A stretch of 64,000 nucleotides of DNA from Pseudomonas kairouanensis (GTDB taxonomy: Bacteria; Pseudomonadota; Gammaproteobacteria; Pseudomonadales; Pseudomonadaceae). Position numbers and translations under genes: made by a program. The notes beneath the pieces are model-generated. The model had not been told where the DNA came from, did not search any database, and saw nothing but the letters and a program-made list of their open reading frames with translations. This document shows, piece by piece, positions 46,562 through 55,849 of this stretch. How positions within the stretch are numbered: the first letter of the stretch is position 1; each line of letters begins with the position of its first letter. The stretch lies in assembly GCF_004682055.1 (NCBI RefSeq), contig NZ_QUZU01000001.1, positions 310,001 through 374,000 of the forward strand. The letters run 5' to 3'.

Positions 46562-46930
46562 ATGAGTCTAAAATTGACGGTTATAGATAACAAAGCGCTG
46601 AAATCGCTTTTGACAAAAATGGACAAGGACAAGAACTTTGATATTAAGGAGTTCATCCAGTTACGGGACTTCGCCGACACTGCAATCGATAGCCTTCCAT
46701 TGTTGGCGATCAAGGACAACCTGCGTGTGGAGCGCAACGCGGCGGATATTTTTGTAGACGGCTTGAAGATGCTGGTCCTGGAGCTGCGACGCCTGGACTT
46801 TGGCGTACCTGACAAGGACCCGGCGAAAGAAGCCCAAAAAGAAGTCCAGAAGGCCGCGATACGTCACTCTATCGAGAGCCAGATTGCTTACATGCTCCAA
46901 AGCTACAACTTTCTTTTCGGCAAGTTGTAA
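46562..46930 (+). CDS. Hypothetical helical protein (lower-GC region)
   Basis: I do not recognise this 122-residue protein. It is charged and helical: LTVIDNKALKSLLTKMDKDKNFDIKEF, then DFADTAIDSLPLLAIKDNL, then a lysine/glutamate-rich segment KDPAKEAQKEVQKAAIRH before an aromatic C-terminus. No signal or membrane segment is seen. It has lower GC than its neighbours and is divergent from the hypothetical gene at 45911-46333 across a 228-base AT-rich gap. Confidence 0.6.
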   Translation: MSLKLTVIDNKALKSLLTKMDKDKNFDIKEFIQLRDFADTAIDSLPLLAIKDNLRVERNAADIFVDGLKMLVLELRRLDFGVPDKDPAKEAQKEVQKAAIRHSIESQIAYMLQSYNFLFGKL

Positions 46931-46941
46931 GTCACACCTGA

Positions 46942-47580
46942 TCAACGGGGGGCGCGCTGGCCAAACGCCGAAGCCGTGATGCCCCACTGGCCCAGCCAGT
47001 AAGTGGCGATCAACAGGTAGGGCGCCGCATCGAACGCCACTACAAATCGGTTGATGCCGATCAGCGTGTCGGAAAACACAAACGACGACGCGCCCGCCGC
47101 CGCCAATAGTGCTGAACGCTTCGGCACCTCGCTGCCCAGCCGCGCCAGTGCGCGCCACAGCATCGCGCTGATTACCAGCGCGTACACCACCACCGGAATC
47201 AGCAGATCGCCGAGGCCATGGGAGATCAGGATGCTCAGCAGCACAGCCCCGACCCCCAATGCCAGTAACAGCGGCAGTAATGCCAACCGGCGGCAGTCGC
47301 TGAAATAAGCTTTCAAATACGCCAGGTGCGCAAATAGGAAAGCGCCAAGGCCGAAGATAAACAGGTCGCCCGGCCAGGCGAGCAGCACATCGCCCACCAC
47401 GGAAAAAATCAGCCCCAGGCTGATCCAGCGTCGATAGTCAGTAGGCGGCGCATCATGCAACCAACCCAGCAGCGCCAGTACCGGCAACGGTTTCACCAGC
47501 AGGCACAGCAGCGTGGCATGGAGGGTCAGGCCGTAGATAAAGGTGCCTGCGCCCATCAATGCAAGGATCAGCCAGGGCAT
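46942..47580 (-). CDS. Lysoplasmalogenase (YhhN family)
   Basis: The 212-residue protein is almost entirely hydrophobic, with about seven or eight helices, and matches the YhhN/TMEM86 family whose members cleave lysoplasmalogen vinyl-ether bonds. Family-like pieces are KPLPVLALLGWL in the second helix region, FSVVGDVLLAWPGDLFIFGLGAFLFAHLAY and the ending DTLIGINRFV plus YWLGQWGI. The biological substrate in Pseudomonas is uncertain. It follows the chagasin-like gene by one base. Confidence 0.82.
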   Translation of the reverse strand: MPWLILALMGAGTFIYGLTLHATLLCLLVKPLPVLALLGWLHDAPPTDYRRWISLGLIFSVVGDVLLAWPGDLFIFGLGAFLFAHLAYLKAYFSDCRRLALLPLLLALGVGAVLLSILISHGLGDLLIPVVVYALVISAMLWRALARLGSEVPKRSALLAAAGASSFVFSDTLIGINRFVVAFDAAPYLLIATYWLGQWGITASAFGQRAPR

Positions 47581-47581
47581 T

Positions 47582-47971
47582 TCAGTTCACCGTAATGGTG
47601 CAGTCGAAGGTGTCGGCGGGTTCGGCTTCGGGCTCCCAGGGTTGTTGGGAGGTCAGGCGTAAACGCCCCTGGCCCTGGGCAAATGCCTGGAAGCGCCAGG
47701 TGGACTGACCGCCGCCACCGATCACACCGGATTCGGCGCTGCTGTAGACCTCGGGGCTCAACGCGCGCAGCACGCCGCCGGCGGAGTCCTGGATGGCCCA
47801 GCGGTAGCCGGTGGTGGGGTTGCTGGGCAGGCTGAGAATCAGGTTCTGGCCGGATGTAAGCGCAAGCGGGCAGGCGCTCTGGGTGTCCACGGTGACGTTT
47901 TGCTTCGGCGCGCTGGCGCACGCGGCCAGCAGGGCAAGGCTCAAGGGGAGAAGCAGACGGGCAGCGGTCAT
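47582..47971 (-). CDS. Chagasin-like protease inhibitor lipoprotein (I42 family)
   Basis: This 129-residue protein has a lipoprotein signal peptide ending LLAAC and a mature domain with the NPTTGYRW loop characteristic of chagasin (I42) inhibitors of cysteine peptidases. The second conserved loop, GGGGQSTWRFQA, and a C-terminal QQPWEPEAEPADTFDCTI fit the fold. It is predicted to sit at the outer membrane. The target peptidase is unknown. It is probably co-transcribed with the lysoplasmalogenase gene. Confidence 0.82.
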   Translation of the reverse strand: MTAARLLLPLSLALLAACASAPKQNVTVDTQSACPLALTSGQNLILSLPSNPTTGYRWAIQDSAGGVLRALSPEVYSSAESGVIGGGGQSTWRFQAFAQGQGRLRLTSQQPWEPEAEPADTFDCTITVN

Positions 47972-48064
47972 GGGGGCTCCGTTCATTTACGACGAAGGGC
48001 GAGCATAACCGAAGATGAGACAAGGTGTGACAGGGTGGGTTTTTGGGTTGGCGGGTCTGGCCTC

Positions 48065-48146
48065 TTCGCGAGCAAGCCCGCTCCCACATCTGACCGCGTT
48101 CCAAAGGATGTACTCGGTCAAATGTGGGAGCGGGCTTGCTCGCGAA
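48065..48146. repeat. REPIN, mixed family, outward-facing arms
   Basis: TTCGCGAGCAAGCCCGCTCC (48065-48084) and its inverted partner at 48123-48146 are arranged with the GCGAA ends outermost, the reverse of the other copies in the window. The centre contains CTGACCGCGTTCCAAAGG. It lies between the inhibitor gene and the Lon-type gene. Confidence 0.85.
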
Positions 48147-48173
48147 AGGGCCCGCCCAGGCACTACAGAACTA

Positions 48174-50594
48174 TCAGAAAAGCACCTTGGCCACATCCGC
48201 AAAGCGCTTGGCAAAGTGCACGGTCATGCCTTCCTTCAAGTAGTCGGGCAGCTCTTCATAACTACCCCGGTTCGGCTCAGGCAGGATCAGCTCGTGAATC
48301 TTCTGGCGACGCGCCGCGATTACCTTTTCACGCACCCCGCCAATCGGCAGCACATGCCCGGTCAGCGTCAGCTCGCCGGTCATGGCCACGCCTTTTTTCG
48401 GCGGTTGGTTACGCGCCAGTGACAACAGCGCACTGGCCATGGTCACGCCGGCGCTGGGGCCGTCCTTCGGCGTGGCGCCTTCCGGTACGTGCAGGTGCAC
48501 GAAGGCTTCGTCGAAGAACTTCGCGTCACCACCAAACGACTTCAGGTTTGAACTGATGTAGCTGTAGGCAATTTCGGCAGACTCCTTCATCACCTCACCC
48601 AACTGCCCGGTGAGCTTGAAGCCTCGGTTTAGCGTATGAATACGCGTCGCTTCGATCGGCAAGGTGGCGCCGCCCATGCTGGTCCATGCCAGGCCCGTGA
48701 TCACACCGGTGCCGGACAGCACTTGCTCATTGCGAAATACCGGCATGCCCAAGGAGCTTTCCAGGTCCTTGTTGCCGATCTTGATCACCGAGTTCGGCTC
48801 ATCCAGCAACTTGACCACCGCCTTGCGCACCAGTTTGCCCAGCTGTTTCTCCAACTGGCGCACCCCGGCTTCCCGCGCATAGCCATCGATCAAGGCGCGC
48901 AGGGCGCCGTCGCTGATGGTCAGGCTGGTTTTCGCCACGCCGGCTTTTTCCAGTTGTTTGGGCCACAGGTGGCGCTTGGCGATGGCGACTTTTTCTTCGG
49001 TGATGTAGCCCGACAGGCGAATCACTTCCATCCGGTCCAGCAATGGGCCGGGGATGGAGTCCAGGGTGTTGGCGGTGCACACGAACAGCACTTTGGACAG
49101 GTCCAGGCGCAGGTCCAGGTAGTGGTCCAGGAACTCAACGTTCTGTTCCGGATCGAGGGTTTCCAGCAAGGCCGACGCCGGGTCGCCCTGGAAGCTCTGG
49201 CCCATCTTGTCGATCTCGTCGAGCATGATCACCGGGTTCATCACTTCCACATCTTTAAGCGCCTGCACCAGCTTGCCCGGCAGGGCGCCGATGTAGGTGC
49301 GGCGATGGCCCTTGATCTCAGCTTCATCGCGCATGCCGCCGACGCTGAACCGATAGAACGGCCGCCCCAGGGACTCGGCGATGGATTTGCCTACGCTGGT
49401 CTTGCCCACGCCCGGCGGGCCGACCAACAAGACGATGGAGCCTGCGACTTCGCCTTTGTAGGCGCCCACCGCCAGGAATTCGAGAATGCGGCTCTTGATG
49501 TCGTCCAGGCCCGCATGGTGTTTGTCCAGCACCTTGCGCGCGTGCTTGAGGTCGAGCTTGTCTTCGCCATACACGCCCCACGGCACCGAGGTGGCCCAGT
49601 CAAGATAGTTGCGTGTGACCGCGTATTCCGGCGAGCCGGTTTCCAGGATCGACAGTTTGTTCAGTTCTTCATCGATGCGCTTTTGCGCCTGGGCTGGCAG
49701 CGTCTTGCCTTCGAGACGTTGCTCGAACTGCTCGACATCCGCACTGCGGTCGTCCTTGGTCAGGCCCAGTTCCTGCTGGATGACCTTGAGCTGTTCCTTG
49801 AGGAAAAACTCGCGCTGATGCTCGCCGATCTTGCGGTTCACCTCGGCGGAGAGTTCTTTTTGCAGGCGCGCCACTTCAACCTCTTTGCGCAGCATGGGCA
49901 GCACTTTTTCCATGCGCTTGAGCATGGGCACGCAGTCCAGCACTTCCTGCAACTCGTTACCGGTAGCCGACGTCAACGCGGCGGCGAAGTCGGTGAGGGG
50001 CGACGGGTCGTTGGGGCTGAAGCGGTTGAGGTAGTTCTTCAACTCTTCGCTGTACAGCGGGTTGAGCGGCAGCAGTTCCTTGATCGCATTGATCAGCGCC
50101 ATGCCGTAGGCCTTCACCTCATCGGTGGGCTCGGAGGGCTGGTGCGGGTATTCGACTTCCACCAGGTACGGTGGGCGGTGGTGCTTGAGCCAGGTCTTGA
50201 TGCGTACGCGGGTCAGGCCCTGGGCCACGAATTGCAGCTTGCCGTTTTCACGGCTGGCGTGATGCACCTTCACCAGGGTGCCATACAGCGGCAGGGCGGA
50301 GGTGTCGAAGTGGCGTGGGTCTTCGGGCGGGGTTTCCATGAAGAACAGGGCAAGGGAGTGGTGCTCGGATTTGCTCACCAGCTCCAGGGTCTCGGCCCAC
50401 GGCTCTTCGTTGACGATCACCGGCAGCACTTGGGCCGGAAAGAAGGGCCGGTTGTGGATCGGGATGATGTAGACCTTGTCCGGCAGGTTCTGCCCTGGCA
50501 GGGCCAAGCCGGTGTTGGACGAAGGGTGTTCAGCGTTTTCGGGATCGGCGTAGTCGTTCAGGTCGTAATCGGGGACGGCTTGCTGGTCGCTCAT
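48174..50594 (-). CDS. Lon-type ATP-dependent protease, second paralogue
   Basis: The 806-residue AAA+ protease has an N-terminal substrate-binding LON domain (VYIIPIHNRPFFPAQVLPVIV), a coiled-coil linker, Walker A GPPGVGKTSVGKS, Walker B LDEIDKM, and the catalytic serine-lysine dyad in PKDGPSAGVTM and GVREKVIAARR. Pseudomonas carry two Lon-like proteases. The acidic N-terminus (DYDLNDYADPENAEH) and context suggest this is the AsrA-type paralogue linked to heat-shock and aminoglycoside tolerance rather than canonical Lon next to clpX and hupB. No heat-shock promoter was identified. Confidence 0.88.
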   Translation of the reverse strand: MSDQQAVPDYDLNDYADPENAEHPSSNTGLALPGQNLPDKVYIIPIHNRPFFPAQVLPVIVNEEPWAETLELVSKSEHHSLALFFMETPPEDPRHFDTSALPLYGTLVKVHHASRENGKLQFVAQGLTRVRIKTWLKHHRPPYLVEVEYPHQPSEPTDEVKAYGMALINAIKELLPLNPLYSEELKNYLNRFSPNDPSPLTDFAAALTSATGNELQEVLDCVPMLKRMEKVLPMLRKEVEVARLQKELSAEVNRKIGEHQREFFLKEQLKVIQQELGLTKDDRSADVEQFEQRLEGKTLPAQAQKRIDEELNKLSILETGSPEYAVTRNYLDWATSVPWGVYGEDKLDLKHARKVLDKHHAGLDDIKSRILEFLAVGAYKGEVAGSIVLLVGPPGVGKTSVGKSIAESLGRPFYRFSVGGMRDEAEIKGHRRTYIGALPGKLVQALKDVEVMNPVIMLDEIDKMGQSFQGDPASALLETLDPEQNVEFLDHYLDLRLDLSKVLFVCTANTLDSIPGPLLDRMEVIRLSGYITEEKVAIAKRHLWPKQLEKAGVAKTSLTISDGALRALIDGYAREAGVRQLEKQLGKLVRKAVVKLLDEPNSVIKIGNKDLESSLGMPVFRNEQVLSGTGVITGLAWTSMGGATLPIEATRIHTLNRGFKLTGQLGEVMKESAEIAYSYISSNLKSFGGDAKFFDEAFVHLHVPEGATPKDGPSAGVTMASALLSLARNQPPKKGVAMTGELTLTGHVLPIGGVREKVIAARRQKIHELILPEPNRGSYEELPDYLKEGMTVHFAKRFADVAKVLF

Positions 50595-50710
50595 GGGGCA
50601 CCTGCATAAGGAAGTATGGAGGTTAGATGGGGCGGGGCAGCGGTGGTTTCAATGGTGGGGGTGAGATAGCAACATATTGCACAAAATTTCCGGGATGTCC
50701 CCAATCCAAA

Positions 50711-50799
50711 TGTGGGAGGGGGCTTGCTCCCGATGGCGGTGTGTCAGTCAGCACATTCATGACTGATACACCGCCATCGGGAGCAAGCCCCCTCCCACC
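50711..50799. repeat. REPIN, GGGGGC family (GCTCCC variant)
   Basis: Inverted arms of the same variant as 41882-41970 (TTGCTCCCGA) with a centre containing TCAGTCAGCACATTCATGAC. It lies between the Lon-type gene and the GntR regulator gene. Confidence 0.9.
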
Positions 50800-50816
50800 T
50801 TTTGAATTGTGTTGAG

Positions 50817-51806
50817 TCAGCTGATTTTGTGCAGGTAACTGGGCAAGGGTTGTTCCGGCAACACCGACAACACCTTCAACCGCTGCAACATCCGCTGCCT
50901 GGCCCGCTGCAAATGCTCGCGAAGGTTGAGCGCCGCCGCATCAAACGCCCCATGCAACAACAACTCCAGAATCAACCGATGTTCGGCCAACATCGCAGGA
51001 TCTGCACCGATCCCCAGTAACCGGTAGAAAATCCGGCTGATGATCATCGGGCTCTGGCCCTGGCGAATCAGTGCCGCGATCTTGCGGTTTTGCAGGCCGG
51101 CCAGGCAGCGTTGGTGCAAGTCCTCTTCGATCTGTTCGATGGCTTCCAGGCTGCAGTGGGGGCTGTCCTGTGCATCCAGTACCCGTTGCAGCATGGCTTG
51201 GAGCAACTCGCGGTCCAGGTTCGGCGCGCTCTGGCGCAGGGCCTCGGGTTCCAGGCAGGCGCGCAGTTCGTAGTCTTCGGTCACTTCCCGTGCGGTCAAT
51301 GGGCCGGCCAGCCATTGGGAGTAGGGCTCTTTTTCTACCAGGCCGCGGTCGCGCAGGCGCATCAGCGCTTCACGCACCACGGCGCGGCTGACGCCGTAGT
51401 GGTCGGCGGCGGCCTGTTCATCCAGGCGGTAATGGCCGAAGGCAATGCAGGTGGACAGCGCTGCGCCGATCTCCTCGACGATACGTTCCCCCAGTGGCCG
51501 GGTGTCCACCAGCTCATCTTCCCCGTTCAGGCCCAGGTGCGCGTGGCTCAGGGGCAGGCGCAGCGGCTCCATGGCCAGGCCTTCGGGATTGATCAGATAA
51601 CCCCGGCCGTCGAAGCGGCAAATCAGCCCTTCGGCATGCAGCAGGTCCAGGGCCTTGCGCACTGGCACGCGGCTGGTGCCGAACAATTCGGCCAACGGTG
51701 CTTCCAGCAACACCAGGCCGTGGCGGGCGGTGCCGTTGACGATCGCATCACGCAATACCTGGTGAATCATCGCGTAACGGGAGGCCGAGGCGGACACTGC
51801 TTTCAT
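50817..51806 (-). CDS. GntR-family regulator with two winged helix-turn-helix domains
   Basis: The 329-residue protein carries two separate GntR-type DNA-binding domains. The first spans residues 10-80 (MIHQVLRDAIVNG, then LAELFGTSRVPVRKALDLLHAEGL). The second spans about 105-170 (IVEEIGAALSTCIAF, then AAADHYGVSRAVVREALMRLRDRGLV) and leads into an all-helical FCD ligand-binding domain to about residue 320. The usual family has only one such domain and 220-260 residues. The start at 51806 (MKAVSASASRY) follows a purine-rich site. It is divergent from the amidase gene and probably controls the rightward cluster through ATGTAC-type sites. Confidence 0.88.
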   Translation of the reverse strand: MKAVSASASRYAMIHQVLRDAIVNGTARHGLVLLEAPLAELFGTSRVPVRKALDLLHAEGLICRFDGRGYLINPEGLAMEPLRLPLSHAHLGLNGEDELVDTRPLGERIVEEIGAALSTCIAFGHYRLDEQAAADHYGVSRAVVREALMRLRDRGLVEKEPYSQWLAGPLTAREVTEDYELRACLEPEALRQSAPNLDRELLQAMLQRVLDAQDSPHCSLEAIEQIEEDLHQRCLAGLQNRKIAALIRQGQSPMIISRIFYRLLGIGADPAMLAEHRLILELLLHGAFDAAALNLREHLQRARQRMLQRLKVLSVLPEQPLPSYLHKIS

Positions 51807-52143
51807 CGCTTTCTCAGGGTGTTGTAGGACGGTGGCCGGGGATTCTCTCATAAGTTGCGCCTGTCACCTTGCGCCACAGCAGTGGCACTTTTTTGGGGCT
51901 CTGAATGTAGGAATGTTACTTTTCTGCACCAAAATGTACTTATTTGTAAAAGATACATTATTTCATTGAAGGCGTTTCCCGGTGGCCGCGCAAGATTTTT
52001 TTCCGCCCATCAAAACCATCTATCCCGTAGCTCTAGCCGAAAAAGCACAAGCCAGTCCAAAGCCGCTCATAAAGACTGGCACGAAAGCTGCCTTTGTAAA
52101 ATGTACATTTTATTAATATGTACGTTTTGTGAGGGTCATCCTG
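51807..52143. promoter_or_regulatory. Divergent control region with ATGTAC motifs
   Basis: This gene-free region separates the GntR regulator and the amidase. It contains a perfect 16-bp palindrome TAAAATGTACATTTTA (52097-52112), a second ATGTAC at 52118-52123, and a third at 51933-51938. The spacing of the pair near 52100-52123 is 17 bases. GntR-FCD regulators commonly bind short palindromes, so these are candidate operators. The region is noticeably AT-rich compared with the rest of the window. Confidence 0.6.
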
Positions 52144-53466
52144 ATGACGGACGCCACTTCAATGGCCGAGGATTTCGCCAGCGGTCGCAGCGACCCGGTG
52201 CAAGCCCTCGAACAGGCACTCGCCCAAGTCGATCAGTCGGCAAGCGTGTTCATCTCCCTGACCGCCGAGCGCGCCCGTCGTGAAGCCCAGGCCAGCGCCG
52301 CCCGCTGGCGCGCGTGCCAGCCATTGAGCACGCTGGATGGTGTGCCCCTGGCCTGGAAAGACCTGTTCGACGTGGCCGGCAGCGTCACCACCGCGGGCGC
52401 CGCTTACCGGCGCAACGCCCCTGCCGCCTTGCTCGATGCCCCCAGCGTCGGCCTGTTGTGCCGCGCCGGCATGGTCAGCGTGGGCAAGACCAACCTCAGT
52501 GAACTGGCGTATTCCGGCCTGGGCCTGAACCCGCATTTCGGTACGCCCCACAACCCCCATGGCAGCGACCAGCCGCGTATTCCCGGTGGCTCGTCGTCCG
52601 GTTCCGCAGTGGCCGTCGCGGCCGGGATCGTGCCCATTGCCATGGGCACCGACACCGCCGGCTCCATCCGCATTCCAGCAGCGTTCAACGGCCTGGTGGG
52701 CTACCGCAGCAGCAGCCGACGCTACAGCCGCGACGGCGTATTCCCCCTGGCCCACACCCTCGACAGCCTCGGTCCGTTGACCCGCAGCGTGCGCGATGCC
52801 CTGGCCATCGACGACCTGCTCCATGGCCGCCGCCAGAGCCACACCGCCCGCAGCCTCAAAGGCCAGCGCTTTGTACTGGCGCAGCAGGACGTGGAACCCG
52901 CCGTGGGCAACAACCTGCTGCGTGCCGTTGAACAATTGAAGGCCCAGGGCGCGTTGATCGAAGAGCGTGAATGCGCGCCTTTCCAAGCCACTCTTGAGCT
53001 GATCAAACACCACGGCTGGCTCGGCGCCTTCGAAGCCTTCGCCCTGCACCAAACCCTGCTCGACAGCCCCGACGCTGAGCAACTAGACCCCCGCGTACGC
53101 CGCCGCCTCGAAGCGGCGCGCGCGTTGCCCGCCAGCCAATTGCTGCACCTGCTCGACGCCCGCCGTCGCCTGCAACAGCAACTGGTGGACGACCTCGACG
53201 GCGCCATCCTGATGACCCCCACTGTCGCCCACGTCGCGCCCGCCCTGGCGCCGCTGGAGGCCGACGATGATCTCTTCGTCAAAACCAACCTCGCCACCCT
53301 GCGCCTGACCATGCCCGGCAGTTTGCTGGACATGCCCGGCGTGACCTTGCCCAGCGGCCGCGATGCCCAGGGCCTGCCCACCGGGCTGCTGCTCAGCGCC
53401 CCGGTGGGGGAAGACGCGCGCCTGCTGCGCGCCGCGTTGTCCGTCGAATCCGTACTTAACGTTTAA
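52144..53466 (+). CDS. Amidase-signature enzyme, possible half-amidase
   Basis: The 440-residue enzyme belongs to the amidase signature family. The catalytic triad is readable as lysine 72 ([11 protein letters not shown]), serine 150 (in [11 protein letters not shown]) and the nucleophile serine 174 ([20 protein letters not shown]). It should hydrolyse a carboxamide to a carboxylate and ammonia. Next to an imidase-like gene, the natural guess is a half-amide such as succinamate or maleamate. The start at 52144 ([10 protein letters not shown]) has GAGG nine bases upstream. It is the first gene of the rightward cluster. Confidence 0.82.
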   Translation: MTDATSMAEDFASGRSDPVQALEQALAQVDQSASVFISLTAERARREAQASAARWRACQPLSTLDGVPLAWKDLFDVAGSVTTAGAAYRRNAPAALLDAPSVGLLCRAGMVSVGKTNLSELAYSGLGLNPHFGTPHNPHGSDQPRIPGGSSSGSAVAVAAGIVPIAMGTDTAGSIRIPAAFNGLVGYRSSSRRYSRDGVFPLAHTLDSLGPLTRSVRDALAIDDLLHGRRQSHTARSLKGQRFVLAQQDVEPAVGNNLLRAVEQLKAQGALIEERECAPFQATLELIKHHGWLGAFEAFALHQTLLDSPDAEQLDPRVRRRLEAARALPASQLLHLLDARRRLQQQLVDDLDGAILMTPTVAHVAPALAPLEADDDLFVKTNLATLRLTMPGSLLDMPGVTLPSGRDAQGLPTGLLLSAPVGEDARLLRAALSVESVLNV

Positions 53467-53477
53467 GGAGACACACC

Positions 53478-54356
53478 ATGGCTAAAGACATCCTCTGTGC
53501 ATTTGGCGTTGACGTTGACGCCGTCGCCGGCTGGCTCGGTTCCTACGGCGGCGAAGACTCGCCGGACGACATCTCCCGCGGCCTGTTCGCCGGTGAAATC
53601 GGCGCGCCGCGCCTGCTCAAACTGTTCGAGCGCTACGGCCTGCGCACCACCTGGTTTATCCCCGGCCACTCGATGGAAACCTTCCCCGAGCAGATGAAAG
53701 CCGTGGCCGACGCCGGCCATGAAATCGGCGTGCACGGCTATAGCCACGAAAACCCCATCGCGATGACTGCCGAGCAGGAAGAGATCGTGCTCGACAAGTC
53801 CATCGAGCTGATCACCCAAGTCACCGGCAAGCGCCCCACCGGCTACGTGGCGCCGTGGTGGGAGTTCAGCAAGGTCACCAACGAGCTGCTGCTGAAAAAG
53901 GGCATCAAGTACGACCACAGCCTGATGCACAACGACTTCCACCCCTACTACGTGCGCAAGGGTGACACCTGGACCAAGATCGACTACAGCCAGCACCCCG
54001 ACACCTGGATGAAACCCCTGGTGCGTGGCGAAGAAACCGACCTGGTGGAGATCCCGGCCAACTGGTACCTGGACGACCTGCCGCCGATGATGTTCATCAA
54101 GAAAGCCCCCAACAGCCACGGCTTCGTGAACCCGCGCCACCTGGAAGAAATGTGGCGCGACCAGTTCGACTGGGTCTACCGCGAACACGAACACGCGGTG
54201 TTCACCATGACCATCCACCCCGACGTGTCCGGCCGCCCGCAAGTGCTGCTGATGCTGGAGCGGTTGATCGAACACATCCAGAGCCATGCCGGCGTGCGCT
54301 TCGTCACTTTTGACGAAATCGCCGATGACTTTATCCGCCGCCAACCGCGTACCTGA
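53478..54356 (+). CDS. Polysaccharide-deacetylase-fold hydrolase, probable cyclic imide hydrolase
   Basis: The 292-residue protein has the NodB-type fold but is not a typical sugar deacetylase. The metal-binding triad is visible as D12/D14 (FGVDVDA) and H86/H90 (VHGYSHE), and a late histidine in [10 protein letters not shown]. The arginine-proline motif of chitin deacetylases is replaced by [10 protein letters not shown]. This subgroup includes allantoinase-like PuuE proteins and, from memory, the imidase of P. putida YZ-26, whose gene has nearly the same length. It should open a cyclic imide to a half-amide, which the upstream amidase could then split. The gene starts 12 bases after the amidase stop. 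Specificity is inferred, not shown. Confidence 0.72.
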   Translation: MAKDILCAFGVDVDAVAGWLGSYGGEDSPDDISRGLFAGEIGAPRLLKLFERYGLRTTWFIPGHSMETFPEQMKAVADAGHEIGVHGYSHENPIAMTAEQEEIVLDKSIELITQVTGKRPTGYVAPWWEFSKVTNELLLKKGIKYDHSLMHNDFHPYYVRKGDTWTKIDYSQHPDTWMKPLVRGEETDLVEIPANWYLDDLPPMMFIKKAPNSHGFVNPRHLEEMWRDQFDWVYREHEHAVFTMTIHPDVSGRPQVLLMLERLIEHIQSHAGVRFVTFDEIADDFIRRQPRT

Positions 54357-54364
54357 CACCCCCC

Positions 54365-54464
54365 TGTAGGAGCGGGCTTGTCCGCGAAAATCGTTAACGA
54401 TAACGCGCGCATCCTGGATGAACGCGGTGTCTATGCGTTCTTCGCGAGCAAGCTCGCTCCTACA
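54365..54464. repeat. REPIN, GAGCGAGCTTGCTCGCGAA family
   Basis: TGTAGGAGCGGGCTTGTCCG and the inverted partner ending GCTCGCTCCTACA flank a variable centre. It interrupts the cluster between the imidase-like gene and the transporter gene. Confidence 0.88.
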
Positions 54465-54498
54465 GAAGGCTATCCCCCTGTCTTCTGAGGCGTGACCC

Positions 54499-55839
54499 AT
54501 GTCCATCTACAACAAGCTTGACCTGACTGGCTGGAAACCCCGGCAACTCACCTCCAAGGAAGTGCGTTTTGCCACCTGGATCGCGTTTTTCGCCTGGGTG
54601 TTTGCGGTGTATGACTTCATCCTCTTCGGCACCTTGCTACCAGAGATCGGCCGGCACTTTGGCTGGGGTGAAGTGGAGCAGGCCGAGATCGCGACCTGGG
54701 TGGCGGTGGGTACCGCCGTGGTTGCCCTGGCTATCGGCCCTATCGTCGATAAATTGGGGCGCCGCAAAGGCATTATTTTCACCGTGGCCGGCTCTGCACT
54801 GTGCTCGGCACTGACCGCAATCGGCGGCGCGTGGGGCAAGTCGCCGCTGATTCTGATCCGTTCGCTGGGCGGCCTGGGTTACGCCGAGGAAACCGTCAAT
54901 GCCACCTATCTGACCGAGCTGTATGGCGCCTCCGAAGACCCGCGCCTGACCAAGCGCCGTGGGTTTATCTACAGCCTGGTGCAAGGCGGCTGGCCGGTGG
55001 GGGCATTGATCGCCGCCGGCTTGACCGCACTGTTGCTGCCGATCATTGGCTGGCAGGGCTGCTTTATCTTCGCCGCGATCCCGGCGGTGGTGATTGCGAT
55101 CATGGCGCGCAAGCTCAAAGAGAGCCCGCAGTTCCAGATCCATGAACGCATCAGCCAACTGCGCAAAAGCGGCGCAGTGACCGAAGCGCAAAACGTCGCC
55201 GTCACCTACGGCGTGGACTACGACGAACACAGCAAGGCGGGTCTTAAAGCCGCGTTCCGGGGCCCGGCCCGCCGTGCCACCTTGGTGATCGGTGCAGCGT
55301 TGTTGCTTAACTGGGCGGCGATCCAGGTGTTCAGTGTGTTGGGCACCTCGGTGATCGTCAGCGTGCACCACATCTCGTTCGAGAACTCGCTGATCATCCT
55401 CGTGCTGTCGAACCTGGTGGGTTACTGCGGTTACCTCAGCCACGGTTGGATGGGTGACAAGATCGGCCGTCGCAACGTGATCGGCCTGGGCTGGATGCTC
55501 GGCGGGTTGTCGTTCGCCGGCATGCTGTTTGGGCCGAGCAATATGGCGATGGTGGTGGGGCTGTACAGCCTGGGCCTGTTCTTCCTGATCGGGCCGTACT
55601 CGGCGGCGTTGTTCTTTATCAGTGAAAGCTTCCCTACCAGCATCCGTGCCACCGGTGGCGCGATCATCCACGCCATGGGCCCGATTGGTGCGGTGGTGGC
55701 AGGCTTTGGCGCGACGCAAGTGTTGTCCGCCGGCAGCGACTGGCAGACCGCCGCGCTGTGGTTTGGCGCGGTGCCGTGCTTCCTGTCCGGCATGTTGATG
55801 TTTGCCGCACGCCATGTGCGTCCGGAAACCGTTCAGTAA
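54499..55839 (+). CDS. MFS transporter of the catabolic cluster
   Basis: The 446-residue inner-membrane protein has about twelve hydrophobic segments and the MFS signature [15 protein letters not shown] between helices 2 and 3, repeated as [16 protein letters not shown] in the second half. It resembles the sugar or aromatic-acid:proton symporter groups; the charged [26 protein letters not shown] loop is like NanT-type carriers. It probably imports the substrate of the cluster, for example an imide or its acid. It lies between the imidase-like gene and two dehydrogenase genes. Confidence 0.82.
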   Translation: MSIYNKLDLTGWKPRQLTSKEVRFATWIAFFAWVFAVYDFILFGTLLPEIGRHFGWGEVEQAEIATWVAVGTAVVALAIGPIVDKLGRRKGIIFTVAGSALCSALTAIGGAWGKSPLILIRSLGGLGYAEETVNATYLTELYGASEDPRLTKRRGFIYSLVQGGWPVGALIAAGLTALLLPIIGWQGCFIFAAIPAVVIAIMARKLKESPQFQIHERISQLRKSGAVTEAQNVAVTYGVDYDEHSKAGLKAAFRGPARRATLVIGAALLLNWAAIQVFSVLGTSVIVSVHHISFENSLIILVLSNLVGYCGYLSHGWMGDKIGRRNVIGLGWMLGGLSFAGMLFGPSNMAMVVGLYSLGLFFLIGPYSAALFFISESFPTSIRATGGAIIHAMGPIGAVVAGFGATQVLSAGSDWQTAALWFGAVPCFLSGMLMFAARHVRPETVQ

Positions 55840-55849
55840 GGAGTGTGTG

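Noticed and set aside
46330..46815. A 161-residue frame on the minus strand
   Set aside because: It overlaps the better supported plus-strand hypothetical gene and is serine/arginine-rich like a shadow frame.
48636..50609. A 657-residue open frame on the plus strand
   Set aside because: Antisense to the Lon-type protease gene, no recognisable domain.
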